Source: G963664935 sp963664935
GTDB lineage: Bacteria > Pseudomonadota > Gammaproteobacteria > Methylococcales > G963664935
DNA length: 64,000 nucleotides
Direction of reading: 5' to 3'
Assembly (NCBI GenBank): GCA_963664935.2
Contig: CAXXSE010000006.1
Location: forward strand, 372,001 to 436,000
The translations under genes and the position numbers were made by a program. Shown here in pieces: positions 55,299 to 64,000 of this stretch; position 1 is the first letter of the stretch; each line of letters opens with the position of its first letter. Under the pieces are notes generated by a model. That model was not told the DNA's origin. It searched no databases and saw only the letters and a program-made list of their open reading frames with translations.

Positions 55299-57872
55299 TT
55301 AAAGCGCGCGGTAACCGGAGATACTACTTTCAAGAAATTCATCCACTGCATTCCCAAAGCTGGTGAACCCTTTGAATTCCACCTGGAGAAAAATACCGGT
55401 TTGGGCTTCACTGTCGATATCATTAATAAAGCGGCGCCCAACCGCGCGTAACCTCCAGCAACAGCCTTCTTTTTCGAATCCTAGAAAACTTTCTAAAGTC
55501 AGGCTATCCAAAAACGAATATTGCCAACGCCCCACCAAATGGATATCGTCTAAAAAAGGCCAGCGAAAAGATATATCTCCCTGGTCGATAGATTTAGTAT
55601 CCGTGCTGAGATTTTTCCGATACCGGTATGAAAGATTTAAAATTCGGTCCAATCCCTGCCTATATCGTATGGTTGCTTCGCCCCGCGCAATCTCGTTGAC
55701 ATCAGGATTCCATTGCAAACCCGAACGGAAAGTCAGGCCATCGAATATCAGCGCATCGAGTACAGTGACTAAATTGGATGTGCTAGTTGTATCCCGATCC
55801 GCGGTTACGGTACGGGTAACGTTTCGATCATTAAAGAAATAAATCTGGCCCACCGTGGCCTTGAGCCGTTCTTTTCCGGTAGCCGAATCAATAAATCTGG
55901 ATGTCAGAGCCAAAGATAACTGGTTTGCATCGCCTAGTCGATCGACACCGTTGAATCGATTTTCCCGAAATAACTGATTGTAGCTAAAATCATACTCTGA
56001 GGTGTCGAACAAGGGAATATCGTCTTGATCGTGGTCGGGAATATATAGGTAGAAAACCCTGGGTTCAAGAGTTTGTAAGTAACTATTGGAATTTAAGGTA
56101 AAATCCCGTTCGAGAAACACACCGCCATCGATTGAGGCAATGGGAAGGGTGCGGCTGACATCGGAAAATGTATTGGTGGAATCATTGAGCCAATACTGGG
56201 TATGGTCCACGGAAACCTTTGGTTTGATAAACATTGACGGAGAATTAAAGCTATAGCTTAGTCCCGGCTTAATATTCAACCGAGGACCCGTCACTGAATT
56301 GCCCCTCTCAAAGTAAACGAATTCACTGTTTAAATCGATTTCCGCGCCGGTATCGCCAATTGCTTTTTTGGTATTCAACAAGAGTTGGGGTAACCGCCGG
56401 TAAGGCCGGTCTTCGCTGTCGATGGTACGGTCTATCGTCTGGTAATATTCGAGTCTGGCTAGCGCCAATGTATTTTCGATCCTATAGCTGAGATTTGCCC
56501 GGCTTCTAACATGCCGTTCATTGGAGAAATATAGAGAATTACCCAGTTGATCCAGGTAGTCATCATCGGATACGTAGTTACCGTCCATATCGAAAACAAG
56601 ATTCGGGTTGAATCGCGTTTTATTGACCAACGAGGCTTGTCCCCGTGTATCCTTTCGTTCGCTATCATAAGGGACAATCTCCGCCGAAAATTCAGTATTG
56701 GAGGCACGGGTAAGATGTCGTATTTCACCTCCCAACAAAATACCGCGCTTGCCCATTACCCGAGGTGAAAAAGTCAGATCCAGGTTGGGCGCAATATTCC
56801 AATAATAGGGAACGGTTGAATCAAATCCGGTTTCATCGGTACTTCCGAAGGAGGGCGCTAGAAAACCCGACTTTCGCCTATCGTCAATGGGAAAAGAAAT
56901 ATACGGGGTATACAATATGGGGATGTCCCGAACCTTTAACACTGCGTTTAAAGCTTGGGCGCGTCCACTCTCACGGTCGAGCTTAAGGTCGCTGGCGTAC
57001 AAAGCCCAATCCCGGTTATTGGGCCGACAAGTGGTGTAGCTAGCATTTTTAAACCGGAAAACGGTGTTACTGTCTTTATATACAATATCGGAACGTCCGC
57101 GCGCGGGTATGGTTTCAAGGACGTACTGGGTATTTGTCAAATGGGCCTTATCCGACGCCAGTTTCAAAAATGCACTGTCACTATAGAGCGAAAGTCCTTC
57201 TTCACGATAATAAACATTTCCCTTTGCGTTTAGTGTATTAGATTCGAGATCGTATTCGGTTCGGTCCGCCGATACGTCTTGATCCGCTCGTTTAAAACTG
57301 ACACCTCCGGAAAATAATAGGATGTCCTCTTCAAAAACATCAACATAATCTGCTTCGATATCCATCGGCGCCTGATCACGCTGAGCGCCGAGACCGGAGG
57401 AAACAGCGGATCCTAATTGCGATGTGCACAGCGCCCAGGGGTCGTAGGGGATTCTCGCCAATATATTATTATTAACCGCCATTTCCCGATCAGGAGACAC
57501 GGGAACAAGATCGTCCCCCTTTTTGTCGTCACCAACAATTTCGGGCACGACATTATCTGATCGAACACCCGGATCCGGACCGGATAATGCGCAGTCCCAG
57601 CCTTTTCCCGCTGAATCGACGGAGCATTTCCAGCCAGGTGGTTGGCCGTTTAGGGGAACAGGATGAGGTTTTGGCGGTAACAATGGTTGGATAGACGGCT
57701 CTTGAACAATGGTTTCTGGTGGTTTAGATTTTTGTTCAGGCTCTTTTTCCTTGGTGGTACAGACCCATTCTTTGCCGTCGTCGCCAAGCTGGCAGTCCCA
57801 ATTGTCTTGGGCAAGAAGAAGCTGAGGACTCCCAATAGAAATCAAGAGAACGAGGGCCAGTCTGTGATACAT
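55299..57872 (-). CDS. lptD: LPS-assembly outer membrane protein LptD
   Basis: LptD with LptE inserts lipopolysaccharide into the outer leaflet. The 857-residue precursor has a signal peptide (LALVLLISIGSPQLLLA-QD). Two N-terminal W-x-C repeat motifs follow (NWDCQLGDDGKEWVC and GWKCSVDSAGKGWDC). The periplasmic OstA/jellyroll domain (ADYVDVFEEDILLFSGGVSF..) precedes the 26-strand barrel, which ends with an aromatic-rich strand. A cysteine in PWALCTSQ and the adjacent pair in KEGCCWRLR could form the disulfides that are needed for LptD maturation. It is the first gene of the operon. Confidence 0.96.
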   Translation of the reverse strand: MYHRLALVLLISIGSPQLLLAQDNWDCQLGDDGKEWVCTTKEKEPEQKSKPPETIVQEPSIQPLLPPKPHPVPLNGQPPGWKCSVDSAGKGWDCALSGPDPGVRSDNVVPEIVGDDKKGDDLVPVSPDREMAVNNNILARIPYDPWALCTSQLGSAVSSGLGAQRDQAPMDIEADYVDVFEEDILLFSGGVSFKRADQDVSADRTEYDLESNTLNAKGNVYYREEGLSLYSDSAFLKLASDKAHLTNTQYVLETIPARGRSDIVYKDSNTVFRFKNASYTTCRPNNRDWALYASDLKLDRESGRAQALNAVLKVRDIPILYTPYISFPIDDRRKSGFLAPSFGSTDETGFDSTVPYYWNIAPNLDLTFSPRVMGKRGILLGGEIRHLTRASNTEFSAEIVPYDSERKDTRGQASLVNKTRFNPNLVFDMDGNYVSDDDYLDQLGNSLYFSNERHVRSRANLSYRIENTLALARLEYYQTIDRTIDSEDRPYRRLPQLLLNTKKAIGDTGAEIDLNSEFVYFERGNSVTGPRLNIKPGLSYSFNSPSMFIKPKVSVDHTQYWLNDSTNTFSDVSRTLPIASIDGGVFLERDFTLNSNSYLQTLEPRVFYLYIPDHDQDDIPLFDTSEYDFSYNQLFRENRFNGVDRLGDANQLSLALTSRFIDSATGKERLKATVGQIYFFNDRNVTRTVTADRDTTSTSNLVTVLDALIFDGLTFRSGLQWNPDVNEIARGEATIRYRQGLDRILNLSYRYRKNLSTDTKSIDQGDISFRWPFLDDIHLVGRWQYSFLDSLTLESFLGFEKEGCCWRLRAVGRRFINDIDSEAQTGIFLQVEFKGFTSFGNAVDEFLESSISGYRAL

Positions 57873-57992
57873 TTAAGAGGATTGAGATTATTCTTGTTCT
57901 GGGACAAAAAGATTGAATTAGAACGTTTATTTCCTGGATGCAAGATCAATATAACCTTACCAAAAAAACCTCAAAGAAGATATTGGATTTGA

Positions 57993-58667
57993 ATGAAAGC
58001 AATGATACTGGCCGCCGGGCGCGGTGAACGGCTTCGACCCTTGACGGATAATATACCCAAGCCCTTAGTCCCAGTAAACGGGCGACCAATCATAGAATAT
58101 ACCGTCGATGCTCTGAAAACAGCCGGGTTTAAAGATCTGGTTGTTAATCTTGCGCACCTTGGGGACAAAATTGAAATGGTGTTGGGGGATGGGAATCGTT
58201 TTAACATGAATATCAGCTATTCCCGAGAAGGCGTGGTGGGATTGGAGACTGGGGGCGGAATTTTCCGGGCACTGCCTCTGCTGGGTAGAAACCCTTTTGT
58301 GGTCGTCAATGGTGATATTTTTTGTGATTATCCCTATCACACACTAATAGTCAAAGTGCGAGGTTTAGCCCATGTAATATTGGTCCCGAATCCCGGCCAC
58401 AATCCTCGTGGAGATTTTTCCTTGACCGATGACGACACGGTGTACGAAGGTGGAAACCAAAGCTATACGTTTTCCGGAATCGGAATTTATCGTCCGGAAT
58501 TATTCGAAGGTTGCCGGGATGGCAAGTTCCCCCTCGCCCCGATACTGCAACAGGCCATGAAACGCGGTGAAGTCAGTGGTGAAATTTATCGGGGGTTATG
58601 GATGGATTTGGGGACGTTGGAACGGTTACGGGCTTTGGAAAAAAGATTGGAGGAAATACGGGGCTGA
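57993..58667 (+). CDS. murU: Nucleotidyltransferase of the MurU type (N-acetylmuramate-1-phosphate uridylyltransferase)
   Basis: The 224-residue protein starts MKAMILAAGRGERLRPLTDN, then IPKPLVPVNGRPIIEYTVDAL, the sugar-nucleotidyltransferase signature. It has FVVVNGDIFCDYPY with the metal-binding Asp and ends GLWMDLGTLERLRAL. The length and the divergent position next to lptD match murU of Pseudomonas, which recycles cell-wall MurNAc to UDP-MurNAc. The usual neighbour amgK, encoding the kinase that makes the substrate, is not present between lptD and murU; it must be elsewhere or lost. Confidence 0.85.
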   Translation: MKAMILAAGRGERLRPLTDNIPKPLVPVNGRPIIEYTVDALKTAGFKDLVVNLAHLGDKIEMVLGDGNRFNMNISYSREGVVGLETGGGIFRALPLLGRNPFVVVNGDIFCDYPYHTLIVKVRGLAHVILVPNPGHNPRGDFSLTDDDTVYEGGNQSYTFSGIGIYRPELFEGCRDGKFPLAPILQQAMKRGEVSGEIYRGLWMDLGTLERLRALEKRLEEIRG

Positions 58668-58867
58668 GTAAATCTTAAACCAACGTAGTTGTGGCATTGG
58701 AGAATGCTTATTACTGATCCCGTTTGCCCTTAAAAACGTGAGGCAAAATGTGTTGCTGTCGATTGCTGCGCCAATTCCTATTGGGCAACTAGTACTCCAT
58801 TAATCCTATGTTGGCGGAGTACATAGGAGTACCATGCAATTGCCGAGAGCATTCACCAAGGCGCATC

Positions 58868-60606
58868 AGTTAAGCATGTTGTAAAAATAACCTAAGCCGC
58901 GCCATGGGCTTTCGATGAATCGCAATATTGTCCGGTGTATCAATACCGGGGGACATTTTAAAGACAAACCCTCTTCGTGCTTGATGGTAATCGTCACTGC
59001 CATAGAAGTTGGAATACATTTGGGTTAATTCGTATTTTCTGTGGGCGGCTAACGGTTTTTCCATTTCAGCAGACCGTCGCCTTTTTGCCTTCTCCGACAA
59101 GCAATCTTGCAATATTTTATTATCCGATATCCAAAGGTTAGCCAATTGCCTTACCTGAGCATAAAAAATGTCATGGTTTTTATCTAAAACATTATCAACG
59201 AACCCTATGTGCCCTGCTTTTCGAGCGCTTATCGGTAGACACTGCGCGGTTAGTGCGTTAGCCATCTCCCGGCCGACCCGTTTAGGTAACGAATAAGTCC
59301 AATATTCAGATCCGTAAAGTCCACCCATATTTTTGTAATGAGGATTAAAGACAACCCCTTCGCGGGCAAAAATCATATCCGAAGCCAACGCCATCATCGC
59401 TCCGCCCGCACCTGCATTACCGGCAACCGCTGAAATGGTTAATTTATCCGGCGTGGTGATGATTTGATAAATTAAATCATCGATGGCATTGATATTAAGC
59501 CAGGATTCATGGGCTGGATTCTCGGCGTGTTCGATGTGATTAAGATGAATACCATTGGACCAGGATTCTTCTCCGCCCATAAGCACAATGACTTTTACCG
59601 GCAGTTTTGCGACGTGCCGGTAGACGGTTAATAAGAGCTGGCATTGCTCGGTGCACATGCCACCATTATGAAGATGTGAATGGATGTAGGCGACGTCACC
59701 TTCCTGTTCATACCAGACTTCCTTACAAGGGAGTTGCCGTCCTTGTTTCGTATAATCGATATCAATGGTTTTGATACTATTCTGCAATAGATCCCGCAAC
59801 ACCAAGGTCGCAGGTAACTTGATTGCCTTTTTACCTTGCGCTTTCAGTTGACCTATCCAGAGGGCTCCGTCGATCGTAGCCCGGCAGATGGCATAGTTTG
59901 AGGTGGCGATAATGTCGCCAGGCTTTCCGGATAAATTATTGGCTTTGTGTGCATTGTATAAATATACTGATTGTCCATTGATTTCATCAAGCACACCGGG
60001 ACTCCCATCGGCGGCATGAATTCGTCTTAGAATTTCGTCACTGGTCTGCTGGCGCCAATTAATCGCCCGGTCTTTCTGCTTCATAAAGGGCCGCAGTTTG
60101 CCTCTAGTATCCCGGTTGCCGTAGTCCAACCGTTCAGGTTTAAAATCCGGCGCGTCAAGATAGACTAATACCTCCCATAAGCAATCGATCGCGGCTTGTA
60201 TGACTTCGCGATTGAAAAGGCTGCTTTTGGTCGTGGCGCGAAGTGGAAAGGTTTTAGCGGCCCAAATATCTCCTTTGTCCATTTCATTACTGGCTTCCAG
60301 CAAGGTCACGCCCCATTCAGTCTCGCGATTCTGAATGGCCCAGTCCAAAGACGAAGGTCCCCGATCCCCTTTAATACCAGGATGAACAATCAAGGTCCGA
60401 TTGCGATCATAAATTTTGTTGGGTATTTTACGAGTCAAAAATGGGCACAGAATCAGGTTGGGGCTGAATAGGGTAACGCCTTTGACGAGTTGGTCATCGT
60501 TACCGTTGTGCAGTTCCACGGAAACGGTATAACCGGCATCGCCAAGTTCAGTATAAAAACGTTGGGTCATTCCATTGAACGCGGACGAAATCAACAGTAT
60601 TCGCAC
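58868..60606 (-). CDS. hypX: Hydrogenase maturation protein HypX (HoxX)
   Basis: HypX makes the CO ligand of [NiFe] hydrogenases from formyl-tetrahydrofolate under aerobic conditions. The N-terminal half is a formyltransferase-like domain (LIVHPGIKGDRGPSSLDWAI, WGVTLLEASNEMDKGDIWA). The C-terminal half is an enoyl-CoA hydratase-like domain (VIVLMGGEESWSNGIHLNHI, ISAVAGNAGAGGAMMALASD, NPHYKNMGGLYGSEYWTY). I choose GTG 60606 (578 residues) because a full Shine-Dalgarno, AAGGAGGT, ends 5 bases upstream; an ATG 45 bases earlier lacks one. No hydrogenase gene is within the window. Confidence 0.92.
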
Positions 60607-60610
60607 AGAT

Positions 60611-60618
60611 ACCTCCTT
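60611..60618 (-). promoter_or_regulatory. Ribosome binding site that sets the hypX start
   Basis: AAGGAGGT on the minus strand is a perfect anti-16S match, 5 bases before GTG 60606. It lies within the frame of the upstream ATG and so argues for the GTG start. Confidence 0.8.
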
Positions 60619-60784
60619 ATTATTAAAAATGAGAAGTTCGCTTTTTATCAATAGCCAGACACCGTGAGAGCGGTCTCCTCTATTGGAGCCCGGCGCCTTG
60701 GTCTGTTATTTGGTAATTGAGAATCGATTCGGTTGGTTCTCCGTATCAATTTTTCCGTTTAGACAACAGGATCTCCTAGAAAGA

Positions 60785-60866
60785 TATTCGCACAAATTTA
60801 AAGTTAAGAATATTACCCATTTGGGCTAGTAGGAACCTACTAATACACCCAGAAGCATTAGGGTAA
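60785..60866. repeat. Dispersed intergenic palindrome, copy C
   Basis: TTCGCACAAATT, AAGAATATTACCCATTTGGG, CTAGTAGG and a degenerate second arm match copies A and B. A MITE terminus starts 19 bases further on, as a MITE lies beside copy A. Confidence 0.65.
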
Positions 60867-60884
60867 ACAGAAAAAAGATTTGGT

Positions 60885-60905
60885 TAGGAGGCTGTCCGAG
60901 AATAG
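60885..60905. mobile_element. MITE terminus (solo end)
   Basis: TAGGAGGCTGTCCGAGAATA is identical to the outer arm of the complete copy at 32822. No opposite arm is found within the next 150 bases. Confidence 0.6.
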
Positions 60906-61044
60906 GCAACAGGATCGTATCAGAAGATCCGTTATTTTTACTCTACCAAAAACGGTCGTTTTTAGGAGGCACTACATGTTGTGTTTGTTTTCCTTAGGTA
61001 TTACAGATTTCTTAGAACAACTGTAAACTGACAATCGATGACCC

Positions 61045-61794
61045 TTACGTTTTCCTTAAACTCCGACGGCTCTTTAACATCACTAGCGTCAATACCGGCC
61101 CGGAAACGGTATAAACCGTGAAAAGTAAAAAGACCATTAACGGCGGATGGGCGAATACCATTCCGATGGAAAGCATCATTCCGATAGCGACTACAAATGG
61201 GATTTCGCCACGAAAATCAATTTCTTTGAAAGTCAGGAATCGGATGTTGCTGACCATTAACAAACCGCTGGTTATCGTTAAGATCAGCGAGACGTATTGA
61301 AGTGTCATGCCGTCATAGCCATATTCCAATGAAACCCACATGAAACTTGCCAATAACATCGCCGCGGAAGGACTGGGTAAACCTTGGAAGTAGCGTTTGT
61401 CTTGACCGCCCACCTGAGCATTGTAGCGGGCTAAGCGCAAGGCGCCACCGGCGGCATGGACAAAAGCGGCAAACCATCCAAGTTTACCTAAATTCGATAA
61501 AGACCAAACGTACATTACCAATGCCGGTGCGACGGCAAAGGACATCATATCCGAGAGACTGTCATATTGAGCGCCGAATTCGCTCTGGGTATTGGTCAGC
61601 CGGGCTATACGCCCATCGAGGCCGTCCATAATCAGGGAGACGAAAATGGCTATGGCGGCCAGTTCGAAACGATTATGGAATGCGGCCGTCATCGCGTAAA
61701 ACCCTGAAAAAAGGGCGGCGGTGGTGCATAAATTCGGCAATAGATAAATGCCACGCCGACGCTTTTTAACTTTAGTCGTTTCAACGGTTGTCAT
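61045..61794 (-). CDS. pssA: CDP-diacylglycerol-serine O-phosphatidyltransferase
   Basis: This enzyme makes phosphatidylserine, the precursor of phosphatidylethanolamine, in the inner membrane. The 249-residue protein, read from ATG 61794, has the CDP-alcohol phosphotransferase signature DGLDGRIARLTNTQSEFGAQ, then YDSLSD. The subclass II features are YLLPNLCTTAALFSGFYA and AGGALRLARYN. About eight hydrophobic segments follow. It lies downstream of ilvC in the same direction, an arrangement found in many proteobacteria. Confidence 0.94.
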   Translation of the reverse strand: MTTVETTKVKKRRRGIYLLPNLCTTAALFSGFYAMTAAFHNRFELAAIAIFVSLIMDGLDGRIARLTNTQSEFGAQYDSLSDMMSFAVAPALVMYVWSLSNLGKLGWFAAFVHAAGGALRLARYNAQVGGQDKRYFQGLPSPSAAMLLASFMWVSLEYGYDGMTLQYVSLILTITSGLLMVSNIRFLTFKEIDFRGEIPFVVAIGMMLSIGMVFAHPPLMVFLLFTVYTVSGPVLTLVMLKSRRSLRKT

Positions 61795-61887
61795 TTCCAA
61801 ATCCTAACTTAGGATGCAATTCTCTAATTTGTAACTGTTCAGGTTGCTCCAGAAATGACGGGTTTCAGGAGTTAGTCGAATAGGTAC

Positions 61888-62904
61888 TTAATTTTTTTCT
61901 TTATCTACGATCTTATTGGCTTTGATCCAAGGCATCATATCCCGCAATCGGGCGCCCACTTCCTCTATGGCATGCTGGCGTCCAAGCCGGCGTTTGGCTT
62001 TTAAACTAGCTGCCCCAGCCTGGTTTTCCAATATGAATTCCTTAGCGAACTCACCACGTTGAATTTCACCAAGAATTTTTTTCATTTCCAATTTGGTTTG
62101 GTCATTGATGATCCTCGGACCTCGGGTGAAATCGCCGTATTCCGCGGTGTTGGAAATGGAGTAACGCATGTTGGCGATACCGCCTTCGTACATTAGATCG
62201 ACGATGAGTTTCAATTCGTGCAGGCATTCAAAATACGCCATTTCCGGAGCATAGCCCGCTTCTACCAAAGTTTCGAAACCAGCCTGGACCAATGCCGTTG
62301 TACCACCACACAAAACAGCTTGTTCTCCAAATAAATCCGTCTCGGTTTCTTCCCGAAAATTGGTTTCGATGATCCCCGCGCGGCCACCGCCATTGGCGTA
62401 TCCATACGACATTGCCGTTGCCTTGGCTTGACCGGAAACATCCTGAAAAACCGCGATCAATGAAGGAACACCACCCCCTTCGGTATAGGTTGAACGAACC
62501 AGATGTCCCGGTCCTTTTGGCGCGATCATAATGACGTCGAGATCGGCGCGAGGTATGATTTGCTCAAAATGAATATTAAATCCATGGGCGAAGGCCAGCG
62601 TTGCGCCTTGTTTGATATTCGGCTCAACGGTGTCGACATACAGTTTGGCTTGGTGTTCGTCGGGCGCCAAGATCATCACAACGTCTGTATTAGTTACCGC
62701 ATCGGCGATGGACATGACGGTAATTCCGGCATTTTTCGCCTTGGCGACCGAGGATGAATCGGCGCGTAGGCCAACAATCACTTCCACTCCTGAATCTTTG
62801 AGATTATTCGCGTGGGCATGGCCTTGCGAGCCGTAGCCGATAATTGAAACTTTTTTGTTTTGGATGATCGAAAGATCAGCGTCTTTATCGTAATATACTT
62901 GCAT
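61888..62904 (-). CDS. ilvC: Ketol-acid reductoisomerase
   Basis: IlvC converts acetolactate or acetohydroxybutyrate into dihydroxy acids for valine, leucine and isoleucine synthesis, using NADPH. The 338-residue class I enzyme starts at ATG 62904 behind GAGGAA. The Rossmann loop reads IIGYGSQGHAHANNLKDSG, followed by DVVMILAPDEHQAKLY, MIAPKGPGHLVRSTYTEG and the C-terminal knotted domain with FGEQAVLCGGTTALV, EAGYAPEMAYFECLHELKLI. The metal ligands D and E of DLFGEQ..E are present. It is 46 bases downstream of ilvH. Confidence 0.97.
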   Translation of the reverse strand: MQVYYDKDADLSIIQNKKVSIIGYGSQGHAHANNLKDSGVEVIVGLRADSSSVAKAKNAGITVMSIADAVTNTDVVMILAPDEHQAKLYVDTVEPNIKQGATLAFAHGFNIHFEQIIPRADLDVIMIAPKGPGHLVRSTYTEGGGVPSLIAVFQDVSGQAKATAMSYGYANGGGRAGIIETNFREETETDLFGEQAVLCGGTTALVQAGFETLVEAGYAPEMAYFECLHELKLIVDLMYEGGIANMRYSISNTAEYGDFTRGPRIINDQTKLEMKKILGEIQRGEFAKEFILENQAGAASLKAKRRLGRQHAIEEVGARLRDMMPWIKANKIVDKEKN

Positions 62905-62950
62905 GGATTTCCTCGTGCTTTTAAGACTTAATATGTGTGTAGGGTTAGAG

Positions 62951-63448
62951 TCAAAGTGAAAGGCACTTTTCCCCGCGCAAAAGGCCGGTAGCGCCGGATC
63001 GGACGACTTCAATAATCTGATTTTGTCCGATAGACTGAATAAACGAGTCCAATTTAGCCGATGTCCCGGTCATTTCAATGACATAAGTCGATGGGGTAAC
63101 ATCGATGATATTACCCCGGTAAATTTCGCATAGATTTTTGATTTCGCCCCGGGCATCGTCGTTGGCATGCACCTTAACCATCATCAATTCGCGCTCGATG
63201 TGTGATGATTCCGATAGATCTATATCGATGAGTTTGACGACATCGATAAGTTTATTCAGTTGCTTGACGATTTGTTCCAGAATTTCTTCGCTTCCACGGG
63301 TGACGATTGTCATTCGTGAGAGGCTTTGATCCTCGGTGGTGGCGACGGTGAGCGATTCGATATTATATCCCCGTGCGGAAAAAAGCCCCGCGACCCGCGA
63401 TAAAGCCCCGGATTCATTCTCCAGTAATATACCTATTAGATGTCGCAT
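62951..63448 (-). CDS. ilvH: Acetolactate synthase small (regulatory) subunit
   Basis: The 165-residue protein starts RHLIGILLENESGALSRVAG, then LFSARGYNIESLTVA, the ACT domain that binds valine for feedback inhibition. The C-terminal domain (LMMVKVHANDDARGEIKNLC, DVTPSTYVIEMTGTSAKLD) activates the catalytic subunit. Its ATG overlaps the stop of the large-subunit gene (TGATG), so the two subunits are translationally coupled. Confidence 0.96.
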   Translation of the reverse strand: MRHLIGILLENESGALSRVAGLFSARGYNIESLTVATTEDQSLSRMTIVTRGSEEILEQIVKQLNKLIDVVKLIDIDLSESSHIERELMMVKVHANDDARGEIKNLCEIYRGNIIDVTPSTYVIEMTGTSAKLDSFIQSIGQNQIIEVVRSGATGLLRGEKCLSL

Positions 63449-64000
63449 CAGGCCAACTCTCTATCGACAGCGGTTCCCGGGGCCAGCCGCATCTCGTTAT
63501 GGGCTTTTCCAGCTTCGATCATAGGATAGACATTCTCCGTCTGATCAATCACAAAGTCTAGAAATACAGTACGATCTTTGAGCTTAAACGCTTTTTCAAG
63601 CGCCGGTTTAACCTCTTTTGGATCCTCTATCCGCATCCCAACATGGCCAAAACTTTCCGCAAGTTTAACAAAATCGGGCAAGGCATCCATATACGAATGG
63701 GAATAGCGGCTTTCGTATGAAAATTCCTGCCACTGCCGGACCATGCCCATGTAACGGTTGTTTAAATTGATTATCTTTATCGGGGTTTTGTATTGAAGAG
63801 CCGTTGAGAGCTCCTGAACGCACATAATAAAACTTGCCTCTCCAGTAATACAGGCAACCTGGGCGTCGGGGTGAGCCAGTTGCACGCCAATAGCCGCCGG
63901 CATCCCAAAACCCATGGTTCCAAGACCACCGGAATTGATCCACCGGCGGGGTTTGTCGAATTTATAAAACTGAGCGGCGAACATTTGGTGTTGTCCGACA
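63448..64000 (-). CDS. ilvB: Acetolactate synthase large subunit, C-terminal part (continues outside window)
   Basis: The last ~183 residues of the thiamine-diphosphate-dependent catalytic subunit are visible: VGQHQMFAAQFYKFDKPRRW, NSGGLGTMGFGMPAAIGVQL, a cofactor-binding segment TGEASFIMCVQELSTALQY.. with the NNRYMGMVRQWQEFSYESRYS signature, and the end with VYPMIEAGKAHNEM. In the ThDP motif the sequence has GEASF where GDGSF is usual; Asp is the normal metal ligand. The 5' two thirds lie beyond 64000. Confidence 0.95.
   Translation of the reverse strand, partial: VGQHQMFAAQFYKFDKPRRWINSGGLGTMGFGMPAAIGVQLAHPDAQVACITGEASFIMCVQELSTALQYKTPIKIINLNNRYMGMVRQWQEFSYESRYSHSYMDALPDFVKLAESFGHVGMRIEDPKEVKPALEKAFKLKDRTVFLDFVIDQTENVYPMIEAGKAHNEMRLAPGTAVDRELA

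Larger units (their letters stand above)
60652..61044. other. Intergenic stretch with repeat copy C and a MITE end
   Basis: It has no gene. It contains the dispersed palindrome at 60785-60866 and a single MITE terminus at 60885-60905. Confidence 0.5.

Noticed and set aside
58740..58860. GTACTCC...CTATG / CATAGGAGTAC inverted repeat near 58790-58833 as a riboswitch or terminator
   Set aside because: The arms are short and imperfect, no T-run follows, and the position between convergent genes gives no regulatory context.

Overview
The window looks like a chromosome segment of a gammaproteobacterium with a moderately AT-rich genome. The evidence is the gene order lptD-surA-pdxA-rsmA, a neighbouring murU homologue, an ilvB-ilvH-ilvC-pssA block, a TolC-family protein, comM and DNA polymerase IV. 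HypX hints at an aerobically assembled [NiFe] hydrogenase elsewhere in the genome. No tRNA, rRNA or CRISPR array was seen.

Layout. 1-1.5 kb: a flgK cut at its 5' end by an insertion-sequence derivative. 1.5-9 kb: sparse genes (secreted small protein, 5'-replaced YoeB toxin, HExxH peptidase with a membrane partner, large beta-helix protein in two frames) among palindromic repeats. 9-14.3 kb: a DUF4143 ATPase, scars that fuse or delete genes (lipase, AAA ATPase, VapBC), and a phospholipase D-like gene split by a stop. 14.4-24.3 kb: a dead multicopper oxidase, a type I restriction-modification locus with broken hsdS and hsdR, a toxin-antitoxin cassette lying between hsdS and hsdR, and a second toxin-antitoxin pair. 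24.5-28.2 kb: dinB and a membrane-anchored multicopper oxidase/cupredoxin operon. 28.2-43.7 kb: a graveyard of mobile elements (fragments of IS91, IS1380, RAYT, IS21, IS1, a serine recombinase and radC; one full-length DDE element) holding toxin-antitoxin pairs, a truncated OLD-like ATPase, an HNH fragment and an unrecognised three-gene envelope operon. 43.7-64 kb: mostly intact core genes, although comM carries two in-frame stops.

The intact parts work in envelope biogenesis (LptD, SurA, PssA, MurU, TolC), pyridoxal phosphate and branched-chain amino acid synthesis, ribosome maturation (RsmA), and a SpoIIE-type phosphatase/STAS signalling pair. The left two thirds show active genome decay: at least nine genes carry internal stops or frameshifts, and there are about eight intact or broken toxin-antitoxin loci. 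Several short repeat families recur across the window: a long-hairpin MITE, a ~90-bp intergenic palindrome, a 30-bp palindromic scar, RAYT-type REPs and a GGGGTCAGACCC motif.

The most original signals are the palindromic scars that replace gene interiors, the three-copy intergenic palindrome next to MITE ends, the three-gene envelope operon at 29.3-31.5 kb, and the cassette inserted between hsdS and hsdR. All homology statements rest on recognised motifs and family knowledge, not on a database search.
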